Shown one piece after another: positions 1-8,300 of a stretch of 63,789 bases of DNA (the stretch's first letter is position 1; every line of letters starts with the position of its first letter). Source of the DNA: Bacteroidia bacterium (GTDB taxonomy: Bacteria > Bacteroidota > Bacteroidia > Cytophagales > Cyclobacteriaceae); the NCBI GenBank assembly GCA_030430675.1, contig JAUIKU010000002.1, positions 1 through 63,789 of the forward strand. The letters run 5' to 3'. A program made the position numbers and the translations under genes. Under the pieces are notes generated by a model. That model was given only the letters and a program-made list of their open reading frames with translations. It ran no database searches and was not told the DNA's origin.

Positions 1-1
1 C

Positions 2-268
2 GATCTGTTAAAGCAGGGAATGGAAGCCATGGGATTTGAATTTTTGGTTAAGGAAGGTTTTAGATTACCCATGCTGAATGCCATAAAATTGCCGGAACAT
101 CTGGATGACCAGGCCATAAGGAGTAAATTATTAAATGACTACCAAATTGAGATTGGCGCAGGTCTGGGAGACTTTGCCGGGAAGGTCTGGCGAATCGGGC
201 TTATGGGTGAAAATGCCCGGCCAGCTGCAGTAGATCGACTGTTAGCTGCCTTGAATGAGATAGTATGA
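2..268 (+). CDS. Class V aminotransferase, C-terminal fragment (alanine-glyoxylate/serine-pyruvate type)
   Basis: Only the last 89 codons are present; the reading frame is open to the left edge, so the gene begins outside the window. The segment matches the C-terminal subdomain of fold-type I class V PLP aminotransferases of the alanine-glyoxylate/serine-pyruvate group: LPMLNAIKLPE, then a YQIEIGAGLG stretch and the closing WRIGLMGENAR motif, whose Arg is the usual carboxylate-binding region. The PLP lysine is not in the window. The next gene starts 4 bases after the stop, so the two are probably co-transcribed, linking amino-group transfer to glyoxylate or pyruvate with the sugar-acid genes that follow. 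The exact substrate cannot be told from this fragment. Confidence 0.8.
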   Translation, partial: DLLKQGMEAMGFEFLVKEGFRLPMLNAIKLPEHLDDQAIRSKLLNDYQIEIGAGLGDFAGKVWRIGLMGENARPAAVDRLLAALNEIV

Positions 269-272
269 TCAA

Positions 273-1277
273 ATGATTAGACTGGTTCAGTTACATCATA
301 AAGAACACGGAAGGGCGGTGGCCGTGGTTGAGGAACCAGACCTGGTTTTATTGGATGGAGTGGGCTCAGTTTATCAACTTGCCCACCAGGTACTGCAAGA
401 AAGTTCAAGCCTGGAACTCATAGCAAGAAGCCGCTTGTCAACCACATCGATTGCTTATGATCCGGTGTACTTTGGCAATAGTGAATGGAAATTGCTGCCC
501 TGTTTTTATCAGCCCAATGATCCGCAGAAATGCATGTTGTCCGGGACCGGTTTAACACATAAAGCCAGTGCTGAAAACCGACAAAAAATGCACGATGCGG
601 CTGACCAGGGTACCATGACGGACAGCATGAAAATGTACCGGATCGGGGTGGATGGTGGTAAACCCTCGCCGGGAACCATCGGAGCGCAACCCGAATGGTT
701 CTATAAAGGCGACGGGACCATGCTGAAGGCACACAATGAACCACTTGAAGTCCCTGACTTTGCTGACGATGGGGGAGAGGAACCTGAGATTGCCGGAGTT
801 TATCTGTGTGATAAATCAGGCAAGCCATACCGGGTAGGATTTGCCACTTCCAATGAATTTTCCGATCATATAATGGAGAAAAAAAACTACCTCTATTTGG
901 CTCCATCAAAGCTCAGAAATTGCTCCATCGGTCCGGAATTGGTGGTCGGCAGTGATTTCAAAAATATTCAGGGCACCGTTCAGGTGAGTCGATCACAGAA
1001 CGATATATGGGGGCAACAGATTCAATCCGGGGAGGAAAATATTGTTCACAGCTTGGAAAACCTGGAATACCACCACTTTAAGTACCCGGCACACAATCAG
1101 CCAGGTATGGTGCATATTCATTTTATGGGTGCGGATGCCTTTAGCTATGGCGCGGGTATTCAACTGCAGCACGGTGACATTATGGAAGTGCATTGGGAGG
1201 GGATGGGTCGGCCGCTAAGGAACCCGCTGATCAGGATGAATATGCAGCCATCTTTCTTTAATATTCCTCCACTTTAA
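273..1277 (+). CDS. GguC/AraD1 family protein (FAH-fold sugar-acid enzyme)
   Basis: 334 residues, cytosolic, no signal peptide. It resembles the AraD1/GguC family, relatives of fumarylacetoacetate hydrolase that are often found with pentose or sugar-acid catabolism. Visible marks are SGTGLTHK near residue 90, the GAQPEWFYKG segment near 130, a GDDGGEEPE-like acidic metal-binding patch near 165 and GIQLQHGDIMEV near 295. In this fold the acidic residues bind Mg2+ or Mn2+. It lies 4 bases after the aminotransferase and 46 bases before a sugar-alcohol oxidase, which fits 2-keto-3-deoxy acid metabolism. The family assignment is firm, while the precise reaction (dehydratase or hydrolase) is inferred. 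Confidence 0.8.
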   Translation: MIRLVQLHHKEHGRAVAVVEEPDLVLLDGVGSVYQLAHQVLQESSSLELIARSRLSTTSIAYDPVYFGNSEWKLLPCFYQPNDPQKCMLSGTGLTHKASAENRQKMHDAADQGTMTDSMKMYRIGVDGGKPSPGTIGAQPEWFYKGDGTMLKAHNEPLEVPDFADDGGEEPEIAGVYLCDKSGKPYRVGFATSNEFSDHIMEKKNYLYLAPSKLRNCSIGPELVVGSDFKNIQGTVQVSRSQNDIWGQQIQSGEENIVHSLENLEYHHFKYPAHNQPGMVHIHFMGADAFSYGAGIQLQHGDIMEVHWEGMGRPLRNPLIRMNMQPSFFNIPPL

Positions 1278-1323
1278 AAGCCAGTGTTACTCTCATAGAT
1301 GAATTACAAACAGACTACCAACC

Positions 1324-2709
1324 ATGAAGAAGCGAACATTTTTAAAGAAAGGAGGGACGCTGGTTTTGGGAGGTTCCCTGCTAGCTTTTTGTTCCAGGTC
1401 GGGGAATAAGGAGGGGGAATCAGTGTTGACAAATAACAATACTTCATCTATACCTGCCAGCTCTCATAAAAACTGGGCGGGTAATCTGGAATATTCCGCA
1501 AAAGAGTTTTATCAGCCAGAGTCCGTGGAGGAATTACAGGAATTGATAAGAGCTGCCGACAAGATAAGGCCTCTGGGCACCAGGCATTGTTTTAATACTA
1601 TTGCAGACAGTAAGCACAGTCAGGTATCAGTACGTTCATTTGACAATATGATCACCATAGATTCAAATGCCGGAACCGCTACTATTGACGCTGGTGCCAG
1701 TTATGGACAGATTTGTACTGATCTGTATAAAAGAGGATATGCATTGCATAACCTGGCTTCACTACCCCATATTTCAGTTGCAGGAGCTATGGCCACTGCT
1801 ACCCATGGATCCGGTGTTAAAAACGGGAATTTGGGCAGTGCAGTTTCCGCCTTTACCTTTATCGATGCTCAGGGCGAGATCCAGCGGTTGTCAAGAAAAG
1901 ATGATGGTGAAATATTTGATGGGATGGTAACTCATCTCGGCGGGCTAGGAGTAATAATCGATATCACGCTGGACCTTGAAACAGCCTTTGATGCCGTTCA
2001 GCAGGTATATCAGTTCTTACCTGTCAGCAACCTCCTAGAAAATTTTTCCAGGATCATGAGTAGCGGCTACAGCGTGAGTTTATTCACGGATTATCAGACA
2101 GAAACGGTCAATCAGGTTTGGGTGAAATCAAAAGTAGGGCAGCAGGAACCAGCAGTGGCAGATTTTTTTGGCGCCAAAGCGGCCACTAAAGATCTGCACC
2201 CTATTGTAACCTTATCTGCAGAAAACTGCACCTCACAAATGGGCGTTCCGGGTCCGTGGTACGAACGGCTTCCTCATTTTAAAATGGAGTTCACCCCCAG
2301 TAGTGGCAAAGAGTTGCAATCGGAGTTCTTTGTACCAATGGATAAGGCGGCAGCGGCCTTTGAAGTGATCAGTGCCCTTAAAGACCATCTGAAAAAAGTG
2401 TTGATGATTTCTGAGGTACGGGCCATAGCTGCTGATAAACAATGGATGAGTCCTTTTTACCAGCAGGACTCCATTGCCTTTCACTTTACCTGGGAACAGG
2501 ACCGCCAGGGGGTAGCGCAGGTGCTGCCTTTAATTCAGGAAGGCCTTAAACCATTTGGGGTCAGGCCTCATTGGGGTAAAGTATTTACCATCGACCCGCA
2601 GCTTTTACAATCCCTTTATCCCAATCGAAACAACTTCCTGGAAGTTTTGGCTCGATATGACCCAAATGGAAAGTTTCGTAATGATTTCATACAAAAATAT
2701 CTCTATTGA
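1324..2709 (+). CDS. FAD-linked alditol oxidase/aldonolactone oxidase-like protein, exported
   Basis: 461 residues. The N-terminus MKKRTFLKKGGTLVLGGSLLAFC is a basic-plus-hydrophobic export signal, Tat-like although KR replaces RR. Residues 50-220 form a PCMH-type FAD domain with RPLGTRHCFN, whose His aligns with the covalent FAD-linking His of alditol oxidases, followed by DAGASYGQI and the ATATHGSG loop. The C-terminal half matches the D-arabinono-1,4-lactone oxidase domain with an HWGK motif near residue 415. It probably oxidises a sugar alcohol or lactone with O2. It sits between the GguC gene and a sulfatase 3 bases downstream and fits a carbohydrate-oxidation cluster. A periplasmic alditol oxidase is unusual, since studied homologues are cytosolic. 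Confidence 0.8.
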   Translation: MKKRTFLKKGGTLVLGGSLLAFCSRSGNKEGESVLTNNNTSSIPASSHKNWAGNLEYSAKEFYQPESVEELQELIRAADKIRPLGTRHCFNTIADSKHSQVSVRSFDNMITIDSNAGTATIDAGASYGQICTDLYKRGYALHNLASLPHISVAGAMATATHGSGVKNGNLGSAVSAFTFIDAQGEIQRLSRKDDGEIFDGMVTHLGGLGVIIDITLDLETAFDAVQQVYQFLPVSNLLENFSRIMSSGYSVSLFTDYQTETVNQVWVKSKVGQQEPAVADFFGAKAATKDLHPIVTLSAENCTSQMGVPGPWYERLPHFKMEFTPSSGKELQSEFFVPMDKAAAAFEVISALKDHLKKVLMISEVRAIAADKQWMSPFYQQDSIAFHFTWEQDRQGVAQVLPLIQEGLKPFGVRPHWGKVFTIDPQLLQSLYPNRNNFLEVLARYDPNGKFRNDFIQKYLY

Positions 2710-2712
2710 CTA

Positions 2713-4236
2713 ATGATAAATTCACCAGGGCAACATATAATTTCAAAGCTAAACCATTTAGCAGTATATCTTAGAGTACCTATTTTCTGCCGCCAGTTAC
2801 ATGCTTATACCATCGGTGTGCTGGTCTTGTCTGTTATCTTATTGCTCGGTTCATGTAAATCGGAGGTAACAACCCCGATTACGGCAGAAGACCGTCCGCT
2901 TAATTTCGTCGTTATCTTTTGCGATGATTTGGGTTATGGAGATTTAAGCAGTTTCGGCAACCCGGTGATACAGACACCCAATCTGGATCGCATGGTTTAT
3001 GAGGGGCAAAAGTGGACACAGTTCTATGTAGCAGACCCGGTTTGTACTCCCAGTCGTTCGGCCCTGATGACCGGCCGCTACCCCATCAGAACGGGGATGA
3101 CTTCCAAGAAACGAGCAGTGTTGTTCCCTGATTCCGGCAGTGGTTTGCAACCCGATGAGATCACCGTGGCCGAGGTATTGAAACAAAAAGACTATGCCAC
3201 GGCACATGTTGGCAAATGGCACCTGGGGCATCTACCGGAGTATCTGCCTACCGCTCAAGGGTTTGACTACTATTATGGCATTCCGTATTCCAATGATATG
3301 AATGCCGCAGAGGGTAAAAGTAAGCTTTACCGGGACCAAATGTCAGATCCCGACTTCTATCCGGATACCCAAAACTATAATGTTCCCTTGATGGAGAATG
3401 AGGAGATACTGGAACAACCTGCTGATCAGAACACCATTACCAGGCGATATACCGAAAGGGCAGTGCAATACATACAGGATAACCAGGATAAACCATTCTT
3501 TTTATATCTGGCCCATTCTATGCCTCATATTCCGCTGTTTGCCAGTGAGGAATTCCGGGGAAGCAGTAAGCATAGTCTCTATGCCGATGTAATACAGGAG
3601 ATTGACTGGAGTGTGGGGGAGGTATTACAAACCCTTCGCGATTTGGACCTGGATCAGCATACCATTGTAATGTTCAGTTCGGACAACGGGCCCTGGTTGT
3701 CTTTTGAAACCCACGGAGGGTCTGCCGGACCTTTACGGGCAGGTAAAGGGACCACATTCGAGGGAGGACAACGAGTACCCACGATTTTTTGGGGTCCCGG
3801 TAATGTCCAACCGGGTATAGTGGATGAAATGGGTTCGACTTTAGATGTAATCAATACCTTTGCCGTTATGGCAGGGGCTGATTTGCCCACCGATCGTAAA
3901 CTGGACGGATATGATCTGTCTGGAGTATTGAAAGGAGAGGAGCAGACCAGCCCCAGAACGCAGTTTTATTACTGGGCCTTTTCGGAACTTCACGCAGTGC
4001 GGTCTGGTCCCTGGAAGCTACACGTTCAGCAAAGAAAGCCGGTTCATTATGGTAATATTGCAGCAATGGATGGACCTGAGCTATACCACCTGGAAGCTGA
4101 TATTTCCGAAAAATATGACCGGTACGATCAGTATCCGGAAGTGGTAAACTCCCTGGAGTCACTGATGAGTGATCATCTAAAAGATGTAGAAGGATCTACT
4201 CCGGATCAATTGGTAATCAAGATAAAAACAGAATAA
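2713..4236 (+). CDS. Arylsulfatase (sulfatase family S1), lipoprotein
   Basis: 507 residues. An unusually long N-terminus precedes a hydrophobic segment ending in LLLGSC, a probable lipobox, so the enzyme is likely anchored and faces the periplasm or cell surface. The catalytic core starts with the metal-binding FCDDLGYGD. The maturation motif is CTPSR with Cys111 as the predicted formylglycine, followed by LMTGRYP. Further marks are GKWHLGH near 172, a SDNGPW metal site near 320 and the GTTFEGGQR segment. It should hydrolyse sulfate esters, probably of glycans, given the esterase 6 bases downstream. Substrate class cannot be decided. No formylglycine-generating enzyme is in the window. Confidence 0.9.
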   Translation: MINSPGQHIISKLNHLAVYLRVPIFCRQLHAYTIGVLVLSVILLLGSCKSEVTTPITAEDRPLNFVVIFCDDLGYGDLSSFGNPVIQTPNLDRMVYEGQKWTQFYVADPVCTPSRSALMTGRYPIRTGMTSKKRAVLFPDSGSGLQPDEITVAEVLKQKDYATAHVGKWHLGHLPEYLPTAQGFDYYYGIPYSNDMNAAEGKSKLYRDQMSDPDFYPDTQNYNVPLMENEEILEQPADQNTITRRYTERAVQYIQDNQDKPFFLYLAHSMPHIPLFASEEFRGSSKHSLYADVIQEIDWSVGEVLQTLRDLDLDQHTIVMFSSDNGPWLSFETHGGSAGPLRAGKGTTFEGGQRVPTIFWGPGNVQPGIVDEMGSTLDVINTFAVMAGADLPTDRKLDGYDLSGVLKGEEQTSPRTQFYYWAFSELHAVRSGPWKLHVQQRKPVHYGNIAAMDGPELYHLEADISEKYDRYDQYPEVVNSLESLMSDHLKDVEGSTPDQLVIKIKTE

Positions 4237-4242
4237 ATACAA

Positions 4243-5697
4243 ATGCAAAAGAGAAATTTAACTTTAACGGCTTTTCTTATACTGACAATATGCAGTGCTG
4301 CAATCGCCGAAATCAGGCTTCCCGCTATTGTTTCTTCCAATATGGTACTGCAACGCAATACTACCGTAGTGCTTTGGGGGTGGGCAGATCCTAATGAAAA
4401 CCTCACCATTGAAGCCAGCTGGTTGTCAGCTGCTTTGACTACCAAGGCGGATGCTCAGGGAAACTGGAAGATCGATGCAGCAACTAACGACAGCAGAGAT
4501 ACCCACACTATCAGGATAAAGGGTAAAGCGTCAGAGGTTTTACTGGAAAACGTACTGCTGGGAGAGGTTTGGTTGTGCTCGGGACAATCCAATATGCAGC
4601 AGCCGCTGAAAGGATATCAGGGCCAGCCCACCTTTGGTGGTGCCATGGCGGTGGCCAAGAGCCGGAACCCGAACCTAAGACTGTTTACGGTAAACAGGGT
4701 AGGTTCTAAAGTGCCGCAGGAAGACGTGGAAAAATATACCGGCTGGCAACAGTCATCACCGGAACTTGCCCTGGAGTTTAGTGCGGTAGCCTACTTTTTT
4801 GGCAACGAGCTTCAGGAAATCCTGGACGTGCCTGTGGGTATGATACACACTTCTTGGGGTGGAAGTAGTGTACAAGCCTGGATCAGCAAAGAAGTAATGG
4901 AACAATATCAACCGGTGGATCTGGAAACCGTTGACATAAACAAAGGAACAAATCACATACCCACAGCTTTGTTCAACGCCATGATCAATCCCTTGATTCC
5001 CTATACCATCAAGGGGGCACTTTGGTACCAGGGGGAATCAAATCGAATGGAGCCCGAAAAATACCGGGAACTTTTTCCGGCAATGGTGAAGGACTGGCGG
5101 GATCGTTGGAATATCGGTGAGTTTCCTTTTTACTTTGTTCAAATAGCACCGTTTATGTATGATAATGATAATGAGGTTTTTCAGACTGCTGAAAATTCTG
5201 CTTTTATCAGGGAAGTGCAGTTGCAATGCGTTGATTTGATTCCGAACTCGGGGATAGCAATTACCATGGATATAGGAGATGATTACTGCATACATCCGCC
5301 TAAGAAAAAAGAGGTGGCTGACCGCCTGTTATATAACGCATTGAATCAGACCTACGGTTTATCGGTAATAGATGGAATGTCGCCGGTATATGATTCTCTT
5401 TACACCGAAGAGGGAGGAATAGTACTCACTTTTAAACATGCAGAATCAGGTATGTTCGCTTACGAGAACCCAAAGGGATTTGAAATAGCAGGGCAGGACA
5501 AAGTGTTCTATCCCGCAGAAGCTACCATTGTAAATCGCACCAATGTTTTGGTCAAAAGTGACAGGGTGCCAGAACCTGTGGCAGTGCGTTATGCCTGGCG
5601 AAACTGGGTGGAAGGAACACTATTTGATACCAATTTACTGCCTGCCTCGTCGTTCCGGACTGATGATTGGGATGACGCTACCCGGTTTAAAGAGTAA
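4243..5697 (+). CDS. Sialate O-acetylesterase family (SGNH carbohydrate esterase), secreted
   Basis: 484 residues with a Sec signal peptide (hydrophobic residues 6-23). The SGNH-hydrolase block begins with LCSGQSNMQ, where Ser116 is the predicted nucleophile. Further marks are SWGGSSVQAW near 205, ALWYQGESN near 265 and the DYCIHPPKK block holding the catalytic His351. The family removes acetyl groups from O-acetylated sialic acid or other acetylated glycans, and many Bacteroidota members act on plant or algal acetylated polysaccharides. It follows the sulfatase by 6 bases, so the two are probably one transcript acting on a decorated glycan. Its stop codon directly abuts the stop of the convergent enolase-family gene. 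Confidence 0.88.
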   Translation: MQKRNLTLTAFLILTICSAAIAEIRLPAIVSSNMVLQRNTTVVLWGWADPNENLTIEASWLSAALTTKADAQGNWKIDAATNDSRDTHTIRIKGKASEVLLENVLLGEVWLCSGQSNMQQPLKGYQGQPTFGGAMAVAKSRNPNLRLFTVNRVGSKVPQEDVEKYTGWQQSSPELALEFSAVAYFFGNELQEILDVPVGMIHTSWGGSSVQAWISKEVMEQYQPVDLETVDINKGTNHIPTALFNAMINPLIPYTIKGALWYQGESNRMEPEKYRELFPAMVKDWRDRWNIGEFPFYFVQIAPFMYDNDNEVFQTAENSAFIREVQLQCVDLIPNSGIAITMDIGDDYCIHPPKKKEVADRLLYNALNQTYGLSVIDGMSPVYDSLYTEEGGIVLTFKHAESGMFAYENPKGFEIAGQDKVFYPAEATIVNRTNVLVKSDRVPEPVAVRYAWRNWVEGTLFDTNLLPASSFRTDDWDDATRFKE

Positions 5698-6966
5698 TTA
5701 GGCCTTAACCGGAGCGTGGGCATTGATGAAATCCGGGTCAATCTCAATGCCACTACCCGGACCTGAAGGTACCCGGATCTTACCTTCACGTACTGTAAAA
5801 TCAGAGCTATCGCAGCTGAAGGGAACCTGTTCATTGAACCCTTTAAATTCGTGATACGGTCCCGCATTGGGTAATGCAGAGACAAAGTGCATCATGTAAA
5901 GGTAACCCAAGCCGGAACCGGAAATGTGGGGTATACAGGTTTTACCCACTGCATGAGCCATCAGTGCTACTTTCATAGACCGGATCATGCCTCCGAAATA
6001 AAAAATATCCGGTTGCACAATATCCAGGGCATTGTTAGCTATGAGCCATCTGAACTGATGCAGGCTGGGCTCCTGTTCTCCTCCCGCAATAGGAATAACC
6101 AGAGCGTCAGCTACTGTTTTGGTCTCCTGGTACCAGTCAAACGGTACCGGTTCTTCATAAAAGTCAATGTTGTTCTCCTGCAAAATACCTCCAATCCTGA
6201 TGGCTTCCTGTACGTTATAGGACCCATTGGAATCGGCATAAATGGTCATGCTATTCCCAAATGCATTGCGTACCATTGGTATCAGTTTTTCGGTTCGGCC
6301 TGTTGGGTATTCCGGGCTACTCATTCGACCCCCGATCTTGAACTTTATGGCATTGGCGCCGGTCTCCCGGGCATTCTCAATTATTCCCTCCAGGGATTCT
6401 TCTGCTGATTTGCCCCGGAAGTTGTTGGCCCGGTAGACGCCAATTTCAGGATGGTGAATTTCACCCAGGAGCCGGCCAATGGCTTTTCCGGAGATCCTGC
6501 CCAGCAAATCCAATATGGCAAATTCAATGGTAGCCAGTGGTACCCATAAGGCGAGGTTTTGCAGTTTATAGTTGCTCTTATACACATATACCTCATCCAG
6601 TAACAATTCAATATCCCGGGCGTCCTTTCCGATAAAAAATGGCTGTAGTCGATTGACAAAGATGGGGTACAAAGAGACCATCTGCATGTTGTTACTAACA
6701 CAGTATCCCAATGCGCCTTCGGTGGTACGAACCTGGCAGATATAATTTTGATCCTTGACCAGTAATTCAAGTGATTCAATAATCACTGGTTCTTTAAACT
6801 GGCGCTTATCAATTACCGTGTCGTGTAACACCTGGTCCAGGGTGTGATAAGGCAAAGCAGAGGCCTTTGCGCTAACATGGCTATTACAACTACCGACGGC
6901 CAATCCGGTAGCCCCGGCCACAGCAGAAGCCAAAAACTTTCTTCTCTTTATATCCTGTTTGGCCAT
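5698..6966 (-). CDS. Mandelate racemase/muconate lactonizing enzyme family protein with Tat signal
   Basis: 422 residues. The N-terminus has a twin-arginine signal (KRRKFLASA) and a possible Tat lipobox (VGSC, Cys27), so the enzyme appears to be exported. The enolase-superfamily barrel is intact: a K-x-K pair (K208, K210), metal ligands D245, E271 or E272 and E297, D320 and the general base candidate H347 (PHIS). The family dehydrates or epimerises sugar acids through an enolate intermediate, using Mg2+. The gene starts 23 bases after the TolC gene on the same strand and may be the last gene of the efflux operon. Alternatively it has its own promoter and belongs with the convergent sugar genes. 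Substrate is unknown. Confidence 0.85.
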   Translation of the reverse strand: MAKQDIKRRKFLASAVAGATGLAVGSCNSHVSAKASALPYHTLDQVLHDTVIDKRQFKEPVIIESLELLVKDQNYICQVRTTEGALGYCVSNNMQMVSLYPIFVNRLQPFFIGKDARDIELLLDEVYVYKSNYKLQNLALWVPLATIEFAILDLLGRISGKAIGRLLGEIHHPEIGVYRANNFRGKSAEESLEGIIENARETGANAIKFKIGGRMSSPEYPTGRTEKLIPMVRNAFGNSMTIYADSNGSYNVQEAIRIGGILQENNIDFYEEPVPFDWYQETKTVADALVIPIAGGEQEPSLHQFRWLIANNALDIVQPDIFYFGGMIRSMKVALMAHAVGKTCIPHISGSGLGYLYMMHFVSALPNAGPYHEFKGFNEQVPFSCDSSDFTVREGKIRVPSGPGSGIEIDPDFINAHAPVKA

Positions 6967-6989
6967 GAAAGCAAAATACTGAATTCTGT

Positions 6990-8300
6990 TTAGAATTCAG
7001 TATCCAGCAGGTGTCCGCTCAGTTGTAATAATGCCAATTCTGCATTTTTTGCGGCATATTTTGCTTCGTTATATATCAGGGAGGCATTTAAAAGATTTAC
7101 CTGTGCCTGACGGAACTCTATGGATGTTACCTGACCAAACTTGTTTTGCTCCACCGTACGCTCGAAGTTATGATGACTGGTTTCCAGGTTCTTTCTCTGG
7201 GCATCCAGAATAAATAAGGCCGTCTGGTAGGTGGTCCAGGCATTGTTTAGATCGCGGTCCAACTGCTGCTGAGCACGCTCCTTGTTGATCCGCTGGCTTT
7301 CCAATGCTACCTTGGCATTCTGTACCCTGGTGCTGGTGGCACCTCCGTCATAGATGTTCCAGTTGAGACTTAGGCCCACCAATGGACCGGTGGTACGAAG
7401 ATCAGCAAACCCGGAGTCCTCTTCATAGTCGTTCTTGTTCCAGTTATAGCTGGCATTCGCGCCCAGCCTGGGAACCCACCCCGACTTGCTGATACCAACA
7501 TCGAATTCGCTGGATTGGATCTGCCGGTCAATCTGCAAAATGGATATGTTCTTGTTCATGACTTCCTCCCGCAATGCTTCGATATCAACATCCCTGACAT
7601 AATATACGGTAGTATCCACGGAAAATTCCGTATTTACTTCTCTTCCCATCAGCAGGTTGAGATCTCTTTTGGCGTTGCCCAGTTGTTGTACCACAGTGAG
7701 ATAATTTACACTATCGGTGTTGACATCCACTTCTGCATTTAACACATCCAACTTAGTTGATTGGCCATAGTCAAAGCTGTATTGCGCCCGCTGCAGCCTT
7801 GTTTTTGAAATATCAAGGGTTTGTCGTTGGATTAGCTCGTTTTCAGTTAAGCGCGCTACTTCATGGTAGGCCACAAATAGCTGTAGTAAGGCTGCTTCAG
7901 TGATTTGACGTGCCTGAAGTTCACTCAGGATGGCACCCTGTTTGGCCCGTTCAAAAGTGTATTTTCTGCCCATGCCATCGAATATGGTATAGTCCAGATT
8001 TACCGATGAGTTATAGTTAATAACACTGCCGCTGTTGTTAAAAACAAAGCCCTCATCATCAAATCGCTTGACATTATTATCGCGGTAGCTGGTACCTGCC
8101 TGAACAGATAATGTAGGAAGGTAGGAGTTGTTCTTGATGCTGGCGTTGTTATTGGCAATTTCCACATCGTTGTTAGCTACTTTGATATCATAGTTAAACT
8201 CCAGGGCCAACTTTACCGCCTCGGATTTGGTCAACAACTCCTGTGCGTAACCAGTCTGGGTATACAGTATTATGATTAGAAAATATTTAAGCGATTTCAT
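6990..8300 (-). CDS. TolC family outer-membrane efflux protein
   Basis: 436 residues from the ATG at 8300, followed by a clear Sec signal (MKSLKYFLIIILYTQTGYAQ). An in-frame TTG at 8324 would add a poly-lysine stretch with no signal function, so I reject it. The protein has the two-repeat TolC architecture: long amphipathic coiled-coil helices rich in Q, N and A (for example KSEAVKLALEFNYDIKVANNDVEIANN and its second-half equivalent near 240), each with beta strands such as NYNSSVNLDYTIFD and GLSLNWNIYDGG. It forms the outer-membrane exit duct of the tripartite pump encoded immediately upstream, with which its start overlaps by 14 bases. No specific substrate can be inferred. Confidence 0.92.
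   Translation of the reverse strand: MKSLKYFLIIILYTQTGYAQELLTKSEAVKLALEFNYDIKVANNDVEIANNNASIKNNSYLPTLSVQAGTSYRDNNVKRFDDEGFVFNNSGSVINYNSSVNLDYTIFDGMGRKYTFERAKQGAILSELQARQITEAALLQLFVAYHEVARLTENELIQRQTLDISKTRLQRAQYSFDYGQSTKLDVLNAEVDVNTDSVNYLTVVQQLGNAKRDLNLLMGREVNTEFSVDTTVYYVRDVDIEALREEVMNKNISILQIDRQIQSSEFDVGISKSGWVPRLGANASYNWNKNDYEEDSGFADLRTTGPLVGLSLNWNIYDGGATSTRVQNAKVALESQRINKERAQQQLDRDLNNAWTTYQTALFILDAQRKNLETSHHNFERTVEQNKFGQVTSIEFRQAQVNLLNASLIYNEAKYAAKNAELALLQLSGHLLDTEF

Noticed and set aside
418-909. 163-codon minus-strand open frame
   Set aside because: It is antisense to the GguC gene, with no recognisable domain and Arg/His-rich composition typical of a shadow frame.
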